Below, in pieces: positions 12,899 to 18,854 of a stretch of DNA of 18,854 nt; positions within the stretch are counted from its first letter, which is position 1; the number at the start of each line of letters is the position of its first letter. The translations under genes and the position numbers were made by a program. This stretch comes from Colimorpha_A sp045591885 (GTDB lineage Bacteria; Bacillota; Clostridia; Oscillospirales; CAG-272). The stretch lies in assembly GCA_045591885.1 (NCBI GenBank), contig JAZNTT010000038.1:1-18854 (forward strand), in the 5' to 3' direction. The notes beneath the pieces are model-generated. The model was not told the DNA's origin, did no database searches, and saw only the letters and a program-made list of their open reading frames with translations.

Positions 12899-15487
12899 TT
12901 ATCTACTATGGCCATTAAGCTCACAAGCAGCAAGAAATCTTTCTATTTGTTTCACATATTGTGTGCCCATCATTGAAATAAAGTCTTCTATAAAATCAAC
13001 ATCTAATTTACTGTTTTTCGACGGCAATTTTAACACACAGTTTTTTGCCATTTTCCAATGTCTTGCATAGCCCAAATCAGGAATTTGCTTGCGCCATACC
13101 GCGAATATAAATAAAAGCACGCCATCGCTTTTATATGTAGGAATCAACACTTTAACGTTGTCAAGAACCGAAAAGCTCTTTCTTGCAATATTCATTGTTT
13201 TTGTATGATCCCCGAATATTACATAAACCGGTGTCTCGTCATTACAAACAAATTCGGGATCATCGGTAAAACCAACGATGCCATTGTTTGCAGAATCCGA
13301 TGAATATGCCGGATAAGAAAACTTATTGCTAAGCTTTTCTTTTGAAAGCATTTTGTTCACCTTTTGAACCGTAAACAAATCGGTTATTCTGTAATCAGTC
13401 CATTCAACCGCTTGTAGCTTCTCCGTAAAAGAATCCATATCTTCCGCAAAAGAATCTTCAAAGGTCATATTATTCATGGTGTTTACAATTTCCCATGCAA
13501 GATGTTCCTTTATTGAGATTCTGAAATCGTTTAATGTTGGCTTTGTATCAACGGGCGCTGATTGATTCCAGTCGTTTCCGTTGTCAGGATCAATATGCCC
13601 CTCATAATATTCTTTTTCCGTAAAAATATTGAGTTTTGATTTTCCGAAGCGAACTAAATCAACGACCTCTTGATAACGTTCCTTTGCTCTATCGGTATCA
13701 AAAAGGTTTACGCTCGCCTTTTTGCGATTAGTTCTTGTATATCCATCGTTGGAGAAATCAATAAATTTAACGATATCGTCCTTTTGGTGTTGCTCGTTTA
13801 CCTTGAAAACGTACACGTTCGTTTGAACGCTGGATTTACCTATGAAAATATCAGAAGGCATTTTTATACTTGCCAAAAGTGTATTATTCTTCAAAATCCG
13901 TTTATTGTATTCGGTTGCCTTACCTGAGCCGGCAGAATTTTGAATGATAATTGCAGCATAGCCCTTGCTCATCATTGAAAGAGCTTTTTCAACAAAGTTC
14001 ATACCGTTACCGGGAGCAGAATACGGCGGATTCAAAACGAAAGCATCCGCCGGGAACTTTTCATCCTTTTTACCGAAACCATAATTACCGTCAAATTCAG
14101 TTAACGAGTTTTTGTTAAGAATGTTGGAGCTGCCATCACCCATCAAAATCATATTGAGTATAGCAAGCATATACACGCCTGGCAATAACTCAATACCAAG
14201 CAGCTGTTCTGCCTTTATTTCCGCTTGCTTCTTTAACAGCTCTTCGGGTGATGTAATGTTATTTTTAGCGTCAATGAGCATTTCGTTCATAGCCGCAACA
14301 AGAAGACCTGCCGAACCCGTTGCAAAGTCCCATACATACGATTTTCTATTAACGCGAGCCAGTTTTACCAAAAGCATCGCAACATACGAAGGTGTAAGAA
14401 CAACGTCGTTGAGCTTATCCTGTGTAAAGCCAAGCCAACCGTACATTTCATTGAACAGTTTACCTGTAAAGTCGGTAGTTAATCCGATTTTGTAGTAGAT
14501 TCCCAAATCATCAACGATTTTCGTAAATACTCGCTTCAACTGGCTCTCACCATTTTTGACCTTATTTATATTTTCGGTCATTAATGTATTCTGCAAGGTT
14601 CTAACTATAAGGTCTCTCTTATCTGTTGGCAGTTTCTTTTCAGACAAAAAGGCTTTTATCTTTCTGATCATTATTTCGCCATCAGTATTTCCTTCCTCGG
14701 CGGAAGATGTTAGATCCGATTTTTCCAACGGCTTAACTTTACCGGGAATACCTAAAGTAGCAATAATAGATGCCGCCACAAGATAAACTCTGTCATTTTC
14801 TCCAAGTCCTTTTTCGTTCTGATAAATATCGTTATTGAGCTTTACAAGACTTGCATTTATTTCTTTTTCTCTGCGTTCTTTTAATCTATCAATTTCTTCT
14901 TGCGTTAACTGTAATTGCTTAACTTTTTCGATAAAAGCATCGAAGTGTTCTTTTTTCAAGAACGACAAATCGGTATATTCATCAACCTTCTGACCCATAC
15001 CAAAATTGGTCTTTGAAACGTAATATACCCCGATACTATGAACAAGTTTGCCGCTTTCATCCTTATATCCCGTGATTCCTATAGCGATAATTTGGGTATA
15101 GCTTGTATGATGGAGAATTGCATTTGCATAATGTACAGCACCATTAACGGCATAAGAATTTATGTTTTTATAGTTGGGTTCATTTTTCGTGGTCTTATTT
15201 TCCACTTGACCGTTAGCATCGAGCTTAACCAATTTATCCTTATATCCTTTGTATTCAATCAAAATAGGATAGTAGTCTAAATTTTTATCTTGTAATAACA
15301 GTTTGGCATCTGGACGGTTTCCACCGGTACCACCGTTTTTAGAAAAATAGTCATTAAGGGCTTTATCAATTTCCGCGTTTAATTCTTCTTGCTCTAATTT
15401 GTAATCCAGACTGTATTTCTTTAACCACCCGTTTGCCAAATCCGCAATATTAGGTTCAACGGATTTTTCTATTGATTTGTTAGCCAT
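12899..15487 (-). CDS. Fused restriction-modification protein (nuclease-N6-adenine methylase-specificity), type IIG/BcgI-like
   Basis: This 862-residue protein combines three parts. Residues 1-160 contain a PD-(D/E)xK nuclease signature: P59-D60, then E78-Y79-K80 in YYPILIEYKG. Residues ~290-620 form an HsdM-like N6-adenine methyltransferase with the AdoMet loop DFATGSAG (387-394) and catalytic NPPY (486-489, VLNPPYSAPG). Residues ~695-825 resemble a single target recognition domain of type I/BcgI specificity subunits (WTDYRITDLFTVQKV at 696-710, then RHWKMAKNCVLKLP). Such single-chain enzymes cut and methylate DNA at one recognition sequence. The gene is AT-rich with codon use (AAA, TTT, ATA) unlike the operon before it, suggesting horizontal acquisition. 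Its start overlaps the upstream regulator by 8 bases, with GGAGGAG as ribosome site. No separate specificity gene is present. I see no disruption, so it is probably active. Confidence 0.85.
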   Translation of the reverse strand: MANKSIEKSVEPNIADLANGWLKKYSLDYKLEQEELNAEIDKALNDYFSKNGGTGGNRPDAKLLLQDKNLDYYPILIEYKGYKDKLVKLDANGQVENKTTKNEPNYKNINSYAVNGAVHYANAILHHTSYTQIIAIGITGYKDESGKLVHSIGVYYVSKTNFGMGQKVDEYTDLSFLKKEHFDAFIEKVKQLQLTQEEIDRLKERREKEINASLVKLNNDIYQNEKGLGENDRVYLVAASIIATLGIPGKVKPLEKSDLTSSAEEGNTDGEIMIRKIKAFLSEKKLPTDKRDLIVRTLQNTLMTENINKVKNGESQLKRVFTKIVDDLGIYYKIGLTTDFTGKLFNEMYGWLGFTQDKLNDVVLTPSYVAMLLVKLARVNRKSYVWDFATGSAGLLVAAMNEMLIDAKNNITSPEELLKKQAEIKAEQLLGIELLPGVYMLAILNMILMGDGSSNILNKNSLTEFDGNYGFGKKDEKFPADAFVLNPPYSAPGNGMNFVEKALSMMSKGYAAIIIQNSAGSGKATEYNKRILKNNTLLASIKMPSDIFIGKSSVQTNVYVFKVNEQHQKDDIVKFIDFSNDGYTRTNRKKASVNLFDTDRAKERYQEVVDLVRFGKSKLNIFTEKEYYEGHIDPDNGNDWNQSAPVDTKPTLNDFRISIKEHLAWEIVNTMNNMTFEDSFAEDMDSFTEKLQAVEWTDYRITDLFTVQKVNKMLSKEKLSNKFSYPAYSSDSANNGIVGFTDDPEFVCNDETPVYVIFGDHTKTMNIARKSFSVLDNVKVLIPTYKSDGVLLFIFAVWRKQIPDLGYARHWKMAKNCVLKLPSKNSKLDVDFIEDFISMMGTQYVKQIERFLAACELNGHSR

Positions 15488-15662
15488 TCCTTTTCTCCTC
15501 CAAATCCTTCGCGAGTATTTCGGTCAAGTACTGATTCACGCTATATCCGCGCTCTTTTTTCTTTTTCTTCTGTACGACTTCCATCATTTGCTCGTATATA
15601 TCGGGTGGCAGTCGTAAAGGAATTGATATTTTTTGCTTAGTCGGTATGTCCGATTTGTTCAC
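15480..15662 (-). CDS. Ribbon-helix-helix regulator upstream of the restriction-modification gene
   Basis: This 60-residue protein has the pattern of an Arc/MetJ-like ribbon-helix-helix DNA-binding protein. The beta strand KISIPLRLPPDIYEQMMEV is followed by a lysine-rich turn (QKKKKKERGYSVNQYL) and the second helix TEILAKDLEEK. The start is a GTG behind the G-rich run GGGGGTGG. Its 3' end overlaps the methylase-nuclease start (ATGGCTAA shared), so the two are translationally coupled. Three palindromes lie in its promoter. The likely job is to bind these and limit expression, keeping nuclease and methylase in balance, similar in purpose to the C proteins of type II systems but of a different fold. 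Fold call is firm; the control role is inference. Confidence 0.82.
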   Translation of the reverse strand: MNKSDIPTKQKISIPLRLPPDIYEQMMEVVQKKKKKERGYSVNQYLTEILAKDLEEKRNG

Positions 15663-15677
15663 AATCCCACCCCCATA

Positions 15678-15730
15678 ATGATATCATAATATCTTGATAT
15701 AATGATATCATTATATTGACATAATGTCAA
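15678..15730. promoter_or_regulatory. Promoter and operator cluster of the restriction-modification operon
   Basis: On the minus strand TTGACA (complement of 15725-15730) and TATCAT (complement of 15702-15707) are 17 bases apart. Three palindromes overlap this promoter: TTGACAT-A-ATGTCAA (15716-15730), the perfect 20-base ATATAATGATATCATTATAT (15697-15716) and ATGATATCAT (15678-15687). The last two share a ten-base core with centres 24 bases apart. This spacing suits a ribbon-helix-helix protein binding as stacked dimers, so autoregulation by the adjacent gene is likely. Confidence 0.68.
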
Positions 15731-15777
15731 CAAGAATTTCTTCGAATTTATGAAAATCGCACCGGGCAAAACAAAAA

Positions 15778-16055
15778 GCCACCCTTTCGGGTGGTGTTTC
15801 TCTTGGTTGGCATTTCGGATTTTGCCCTTTGGGCAATATTCCTTCGCGCGCCACTGGTGAGCAAGCTCCCCGACGGCTTTTTAATGAAATATCGCTTACG
15901 CGATATGATATACGGCTGTCGCCGCATGATATACTTGCTTCGCAAGCATGATATAATATCCGTTCCAGTCATACGCGAAGCGTATATCACCTGCGAAGCA
16001 GATATCATACCCGTCAGGGTATATCATCCGCGACCGTAGGGAACGGATATCATTG
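15778..16055. repeat. Multi-hairpin intergenic element with TGATAT/ATATCA linkers
   Basis: This non-coding stretch is a chain of short hairpins: CCACCC-TTTC-GGGTGG (15779-15794), TTGCCC-TTT-GGGCAA (15822-15836), ATATCGC-TTAC-GCGATAT (15889-15906), CGGC-TGTC-GCCG (15913-15924) and CTTGC-TTC-GCAAG (15934-15946), then ATACGC-GAA-GCGTAT (15971-15985), CTGC-GAA-GCAG (15991-16001) and ATACCC-GTCA-GGGTAT (16007-16022). From 15906 the hairpins are joined by TGATAT on the left half and ATATCA on the right half. An 11-bp inverted repeat ATATCCGTTCC/GGAACGGATAT (15956-15966 with 16040-16050) closes the right half into a multibranched fold. Frames through it carry no recognisable protein. I take it as a dispersed structured intergenic repeat. 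It also fills the gap between the restriction cassette and the tRNA terminator. Confidence 0.65.
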
Positions 16056-16087
16056 AAAAAAGCACTTGCAAAAGCAAGTGCTTTTTT
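16056..16087. terminator. Bidirectional terminator downstream of tRNA-Ile2
   Basis: AAAAAAGCACTTGC (16056-16069), loop AAAA and GCAAGTGCTTTTTT (16074-16087) form a perfect 14-bp stem with T runs in both directions. It ends three bases from the CCA end of the minus-strand tRNA. Confidence 0.9.
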
Positions 16088-16089
16088 CT

Positions 16090-16166
16090 TGGTGGGCCAT
16101 CTAGGACTCGAACCTAGGACCGACCGGTTATGAGCCGGTAGCTCTAACCAACTGAGCTAATGGCCC
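16090..16166 (-). tRNA. tRNA-Ile2 (anticodon CAT, lysidine-type) or elongator tRNA-Met
   Basis: The minus strand folds as a standard tRNA. There is a perfect acceptor stem GGGCCAT/ATGGCCC, a D arm with TTAGCTCAGTTGGTTAGAGC, the anticodon stem-loop ACCGG-CTCATAA-CCGGT with CAT, a T arm with GGTTCGAGTCC, and encoded CCA. The GGCTCATAACC anticodon arm and TTAGAGC D arm match the isoleucine tRNA that reads AUA after TilS converts C34 to lysidine. An elongator Met tRNA cannot be excluded from sequence alone. It is not an initiator, because the acceptor starts with a paired G. Confidence 0.92.
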
Positions 16167-16197
16167 GAATTTTTACCGTTGTCGGGGCAACGGGATT

Positions 16198-16226
16198 ATT
16201 ATACCACCTTAAATCCCGATTGTCAA
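16198..16226 (-). promoter_or_regulatory. Consensus promoter of tRNA-Ile2
   Basis: On the minus strand perfect TTGACA (complement of 16221-16226) and perfect TATAAT (complement of 16198-16203) are 17 bases apart. Between promoter and tRNA lies a small stem CCGTTG/CAACGG (16176-16181 with 16188-16193), probably removed during processing of the 5' leader. Confidence 0.88.
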
Positions 16227-16278
16227 TACCAATCATCTAAAAAAGTCTCCACTTTTTAAAGAAAATTTTCAAAAACAC

Positions 16279-16307
16279 TTGACTTGCGTCAAATCATGTG
16301 CTATAAT
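16279..16307 (+). promoter_or_regulatory. Promoter of tRNA-Pro
   Basis: TTGACT (16279-16284) and TATAAT (16302-16307) are 17 bases apart; transcription would begin just before the tRNA. The -35 box is the left arm of a small dyad TTGAC-TTGC-GTCAA. Confidence 0.85.
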
Positions 16308-16321
16308 ACACGATGTTGCAT

Positions 16322-16397
16322 CTGGGTGTGGCGCAGTTGGTAGCGCGCTACCTTGGGGTGGTAGAGGCCGCAAGTTCAAGTCTTGTCACTCAGACCA
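16322..16397 (+). tRNA. tRNA-Pro (anticodon GGG)
   Basis: The acceptor arms are CTGGGTG and CACTCAG with one wobble pair, and a D arm with GTTGGTAGCGC is followed by the anticodon arm CTACC-TTGGGGT-GGTAG with GGG at the anticodon. The T arm carries GTTCAAGTC and CCA is encoded at 16395-16397. It reads CCC and CCU proline codons. It is transcribed away from tRNA-Ile2 from its own promoter. Confidence 0.93.
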
Positions 16398-16400
16398 AAT

Positions 16401-16452
16401 AAGCACCGTAATTATGATACGAAACGGTATCGTAAAAGCGGTGCTTGTTTTA
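16401..16452 (+). terminator. Composite terminator after tRNA-Pro
   Basis: AAGCACCG (16401-16408) pairs with CGGTGCTT (16439-16446), enclosing a second stem GATAC-GAAACG-GTATC, and is followed by GTTTTATTT. It begins 4 bases after the CCA. Confidence 0.75.
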
Positions 16453-16509
16453 TTTCAATATTGCAAGTAAATACCTGATTTTCAAAAAAACCAATGAACG
16501 GAGACTAAA

Positions 16510-17520
16510 ATGAGTACAGTACGGTCAAGAAACGTATATCTTGATATATTCAAATTCTTTTTGTGTTATCTCGTTATCGCAATACATTTGGCAGGTGAGA
16601 CCTACGGTCATTTCCCTCTTTACCGTCTGGCTGTACCAATGTTTTTTATTATCAGCGGATACTTCAACCGCGTAAGCAAGGACCGCGCCGAGAAAGCGGC
16701 GTTAGGCTTCATAAAGCGGACACTTCGCTATATGATAGCGGGTTTTTTGCTATATATCGTTTTCGATTTCATAATGTGCTACGTTAACGGCCACGGCGTC
16801 GGTTACTATTTCACTACCCTCTTTTACGAGGACTTTCTTCTTGAATTTTTCATACTGTGCCGCCCTATAACCTACACGGGTGCTCAGCTTTGGTTCCTGA
16901 TCGCACTGTTCGTCGTTTCGCTCATTCATTTCGCGATCGTCAAATTTGACAAGCTTCACTATTACAAGGTCATTGTCCCCGTCTGCTACTGCATATACTT
17001 TTTCTTCGCAGGATATATGTATCTTTTGCAGGACACCGATATGCCTATAAGATATACTCGTAATGCGCTGTTCTTCGGCCTTCCCAATTTCGGACTTGGC
17101 TATCTGCTTGCAGGGGTGGATTTTCACAAGAAAAAGTGGTACAAATATCTGTATTTACCGCTCGGTATACTGTTCTTCTACTTACAGATACACGAATACC
17201 ACCTCGTAAAGACCGAATACATTTCTCTTGAAATGTATTGGACCGGAATACTGTCTGCCGTTTTCTTCTTGCAGTTTTTCCTCGGGATAAAGAACGCAGG
17301 GTGCGATTTTTACTACAAATGGGTTGGCAAGAACGCGGCTTTCTGGGTCTATATTCTTCACATGGCAGTCGCCGTCGTGCTTGCAAAGTTCGTATCGTTT
17401 AGCGACCTTATGGTAAAAAGCTTTTGCGTGCTCGTTATTTCCTTCGCCGTATATGAGATAGCGTATCTTTCGTGTATGGCGTTCAAGGCGATCCGAGAGC
17501 GCAAAACGGCAAACACATAA
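16510..17520 (+). CDS. Membrane acyltransferase, acyltransferase 3 family
   Basis: This 336-residue protein has about ten hydrophobic segments and belongs to the acyltransferase 3 family (OafA/WecH/NodX-like), which acetylates or acylates sugars of surface polysaccharides or peptidoglycan at the membrane. The N-terminus shows the family pattern RNVYLDIFKFFLCYLVIAIH, with the conserved His in the first membrane helix, followed by RLAVPMFFIISGYF, the counterpart of the VP-x-FF-x-(I/L)SG-x-F motif. The C-terminus ends in a short basic cytoplasmic tail. The start is supported by GGAG 8-9 bases upstream. No promoter is obvious in the 57-base gap after the tRNA-Pro terminator, so it may rely on readthrough or a weak promoter. 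The gene is single and converges on the acyl-CoA synthetase gene. The acceptor sugar is unknown. Confidence 0.87.
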   Translation: MSTVRSRNVYLDIFKFFLCYLVIAIHLAGETYGHFPLYRLAVPMFFIISGYFNRVSKDRAEKAALGFIKRTLRYMIAGFLLYIVFDFIMCYVNGHGVGYYFTTLFYEDFLLEFFILCRPITYTGAQLWFLIALFVVSLIHFAIVKFDKLHYYKVIVPVCYCIYFFFAGYMYLLQDTDMPIRYTRNALFFGLPNFGLGYLLAGVDFHKKKWYKYLYLPLGILFFYLQIHEYHLVKTEYISLEMYWTGILSAVFFLQFFLGIKNAGCDFYYKWVGKNAAFWVYILHMAVAVVLAKFVSFSDLMVKSFCVLVISFAVYEIAYLSCMAFKAIRERKTANT

Positions 17521-17527
17521 AAAGACG

Positions 17528-17557
17528 AAAAAGCAGTCACCCTCGTGACTGCTTTTT
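17528..17557. terminator. Bidirectional terminator between convergent genes
   Basis: AAAAAGCAGTCAC (17528-17540), loop CCTC and GTGACTGCTTTTT (17545-17557) form a perfect 13-bp stem. It lies 7 bases after the acyltransferase stop and 5 bases from the stop codon of the convergent synthetase gene, so it serves both. Confidence 0.92.
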
Positions 17558-17562
17558 GGTTT

Positions 17563-18854
17563 TTATTTGCCCGGTCCGGCGGTGTCGCTTCCGTCGCCTA
17601 TAAGTCCGAGGCGCTTTGCCGCGTCCTCGCGCATTTTATATTTAAGGATCTTACCTGCCGCGTTCATCGGGAAGCTATCGACGAACTCGATATACTTCGG
17701 CACCTTATGCCGCGCCATGCTTGCCTTGATGTATGCGGTCATCTCCTCGACGGTAACGCTCCCCTCTTCCTTGAGGATAATGCAAGCCATTATCTCCTCG
17801 CCGTACTTTTTATCGGGAACGCCGATTACCTGAACGTCCTTCGTCATCGGGTGAGTATAAATGAATTCCTCTATCTCCTTCGGGTAGATATTTTCTCCAC
17901 CGCGGATTATCATATCCTTAAGACGGCCTGTAATGCGGTAATTGCCCTGCTCGTCCTTCGACGCGAGGTCGCCCGAATGGAGCCAGCCGTCAGCGTCGAT
18001 AGTATCCTTCGTCGCGTTCGGCATTTTATAATAGCCCTTCATCGTGTTATAGCCCTTGGCGCAGAATTCGCCGTTTTGTCCGGGGCCAAGCTCTTCTCCC
18101 GTTTCGGGATCAACTATCTTACAGCGGACGTGAGGGAATGCGTAACCGACGGTCTCGGTTCTGACCTCAAGCGAGTCGGTCCACGAGCTCATCGTGTTAC
18201 CGGGCGCACATTCGGTCTGACCGTAAACGCTGACGATTCCCGTCATATTCATCTCGTCGGGCTGCGCCGCGCGCTTCATCAGCTCGGGCGGACATCCCGC
18301 ACCCGCCATTATTCCCGTTCTCATGTGCGAAAAATCGGTGCTTCTGTAATCGGGGTGGTTAAACATTGCGATAAACATCGTCGGAACGCCGTTGAAGCAG
18401 GTTATCTTCTCCTGATTTATGCAGGCGAGCGACGATTTTGCCGAGAAATACGGCATTGGGCACATAGTCGTACCGTGCGTCATCGAAGAGGTCATCGAAA
18501 GCGTCATTCCGAAGCAGTGGAACATCGGAACGTGTATCATCATTCGGTCAGCCGTCGAAAGGCCCATTCTGTCGCCTATACACTTACCGTTATTAACTAC
18601 GTTATAATGCGTAAGCATAACGCCCTTCGGGAAGCCCGTAGTACCCGACGTATACTGCATATTGCAGACGTCACTCGGACGTACTGCCGCCGCCATTCTT
18701 GCGATAGTCTCGCGGCGGACGAGCTTATAGCGCGCCATCGCCTCGTCAAACGTGAGACAGCCCTTCTGCTTGAAGCCGACCGTTATTACGTTACGTAGGA
18801 ACGGAAGCTTTTTGCAGTGAAGCGGCTCGCCGGGAGTCGCGTCCTTTATCTCGG
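17563..18854 (-). CDS. AMP-forming acyl-CoA synthetase (AMP-binding protein), 5' end outside window
   Basis: The minus-strand frame is open from the right edge of the window, so the gene starts outside; about 430 C-terminal residues are present, where whole family members have about 500-560. Motifs of the ANL adenylating superfamily are clear: the phosphate-binding loop YTSGTTGFPKG (about 18622-18654), YGQTECAPG, GEFCAKGYNTMKGYYKMP, the hinge region DGWLHSGDLASKD and GRLKDMIIRGGENIYPKEIE, and a C-terminal catalytic lysine in NAAGKILKYKMRED. The enzyme would activate a carboxylic acid with ATP and join it to CoA. It resembles medium- or long-chain fatty acid ligases of the FadD/YngI type. The internal ATG at 18738 is not taken as the start because homologous-looking sequence (KKLPFLRNVITVG) continues upstream. 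Substrate cannot be fixed. Confidence 0.9.
   Translation of the reverse strand, partial: EIKDATPGEPLHCKKLPFLRNVITVGFKQKGCLTFDEAMARYKLVRRETIARMAAAVRPSDVCNMQYTSGTTGFPKGVMLTHYNVVNNGKCIGDRMGLSTADRMMIHVPMFHCFGMTLSMTSSMTHGTTMCPMPYFSAKSSLACINQEKITCFNGVPTMFIAMFNHPDYRSTDFSHMRTGIMAGAGCPPELMKRAAQPDEMNMTGIVSVYGQTECAPGNTMSSWTDSLEVRTETVGYAFPHVRCKIVDPETGEELGPGQNGEFCAKGYNTMKGYYKMPNATKDTIDADGWLHSGDLASKDEQGNYRITGRLKDMIIRGGENIYPKEIEEFIYTHPMTKDVQVIGVPDKKYGEEIMACIILKEEGSVTVEEMTAYIKASMARHKVPKYIEFVDSFPMNAAGKILKYKMREDAAKRLGLIGDGSDTAGPGK

Noticed and set aside
12794..12976. Small plus-strand ORFs after the oxidoreductase terminator
   Set aside because: They overlap the 3' end of the restriction gene, lack a ribosome site and show no family likeness. 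I see nothing else in 12792-12898.
15748..16039. ORFs of 82-86 codons on both strands in the hairpin element
   Set aside because: The region is a chain of stem-loops; open frames arise because the linkers and stems lack stops, and no ribosome site is present.
15889..16052. CRISPR-like array
   Set aside because: The recurring unit is only six bases, flips orientation midway and separates hairpins rather than spacers; there are no cas genes.
17545..18798. Plus-strand 417-codon frame opposite the acyl-CoA synthetase
   Set aside because: It begins in the bidirectional terminator and is rich in His/Arg/Cys as expected of a shadow of GC-rich codons; the minus strand has all adenylating motifs.

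Overview
The window looks like chromosome from a Gram-positive anaerobe of the class Clostridia, probably an uncultured gut lineage near the Oscillospirales/Christensenellales. This rests on several things: a NifU-like plus GGGtGRT gene pair typical of such anaerobes, AGGAG-type ribosome binding sites, consensus TTGACA-17-TATAAT promoters, strong hairpin terminators after most genes, and many short intergenic hairpin repeats. No ribosomal RNA or marker protein fixes the genus.

Layout. 1-300: a class II tRNA-Tyr(GTA), its terminator and a ~100-bp element with terminal inverted repeats. 426-2292: a two-gene operon (NifU-N-like Fe-S scaffold, then GGGtGRT protein) behind a 20-bp palindrome and a clear promoter. 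2346-3836: a monocistronic lipoprotein esterase of the SASA/SGNH type with its own promoter and a perfect bidirectional terminator. 3832-4256: a decayed, frameshifted C-terminal remnant, glycosyltransferase-like, on the minus strand. 4246-6322: a single-gene ABC exporter with Met/Pro-rich ends. 6323-7107: degenerate hairpin repeats, one small ORF and another minus-strand remnant. 7108-9708: a TetR regulator divergent from a P1B metal ATPase, sharing two operator-like palindromes. 9712-9801: a 28-residue remnant of a GNAT acetyltransferase. 9843-12791: an AraC regulator divergent from a two-gene operon (TIM-barrel sugar isomerase/epimerase and Gfo/Idh/MocA oxidoreductase), probably a small carbohydrate-conversion locus. 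12899-15730: an AT-rich restriction-modification cassette, with a ribbon-helix-helix regulator overlapping a fused nuclease-methylase-specificity protein. 15778-16087: an elaborate multi-hairpin element. 16090-16397: divergent tRNA-Ile2(CAT) and tRNA-Pro(GGG), each with a consensus promoter. 16510-17557: a membrane acyltransferase. 17563-18854: an acyl-CoA synthetase cut by the window edge.

The genes do not form one pathway. The window is a series of short, self-contained units separated by terminators, with at least three decayed gene remnants in the gaps, all on the minus strand. This suggests continuing gene loss and turnover. The least understood conserved unit is the NifU-like/GGGtGRT operon. 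The clearest accessory unit is the restriction-modification cassette with its putative autoregulatory operators next to the hairpin element. The clearest inferable regulatory circuit is the TetR/metal-ATPase pair.
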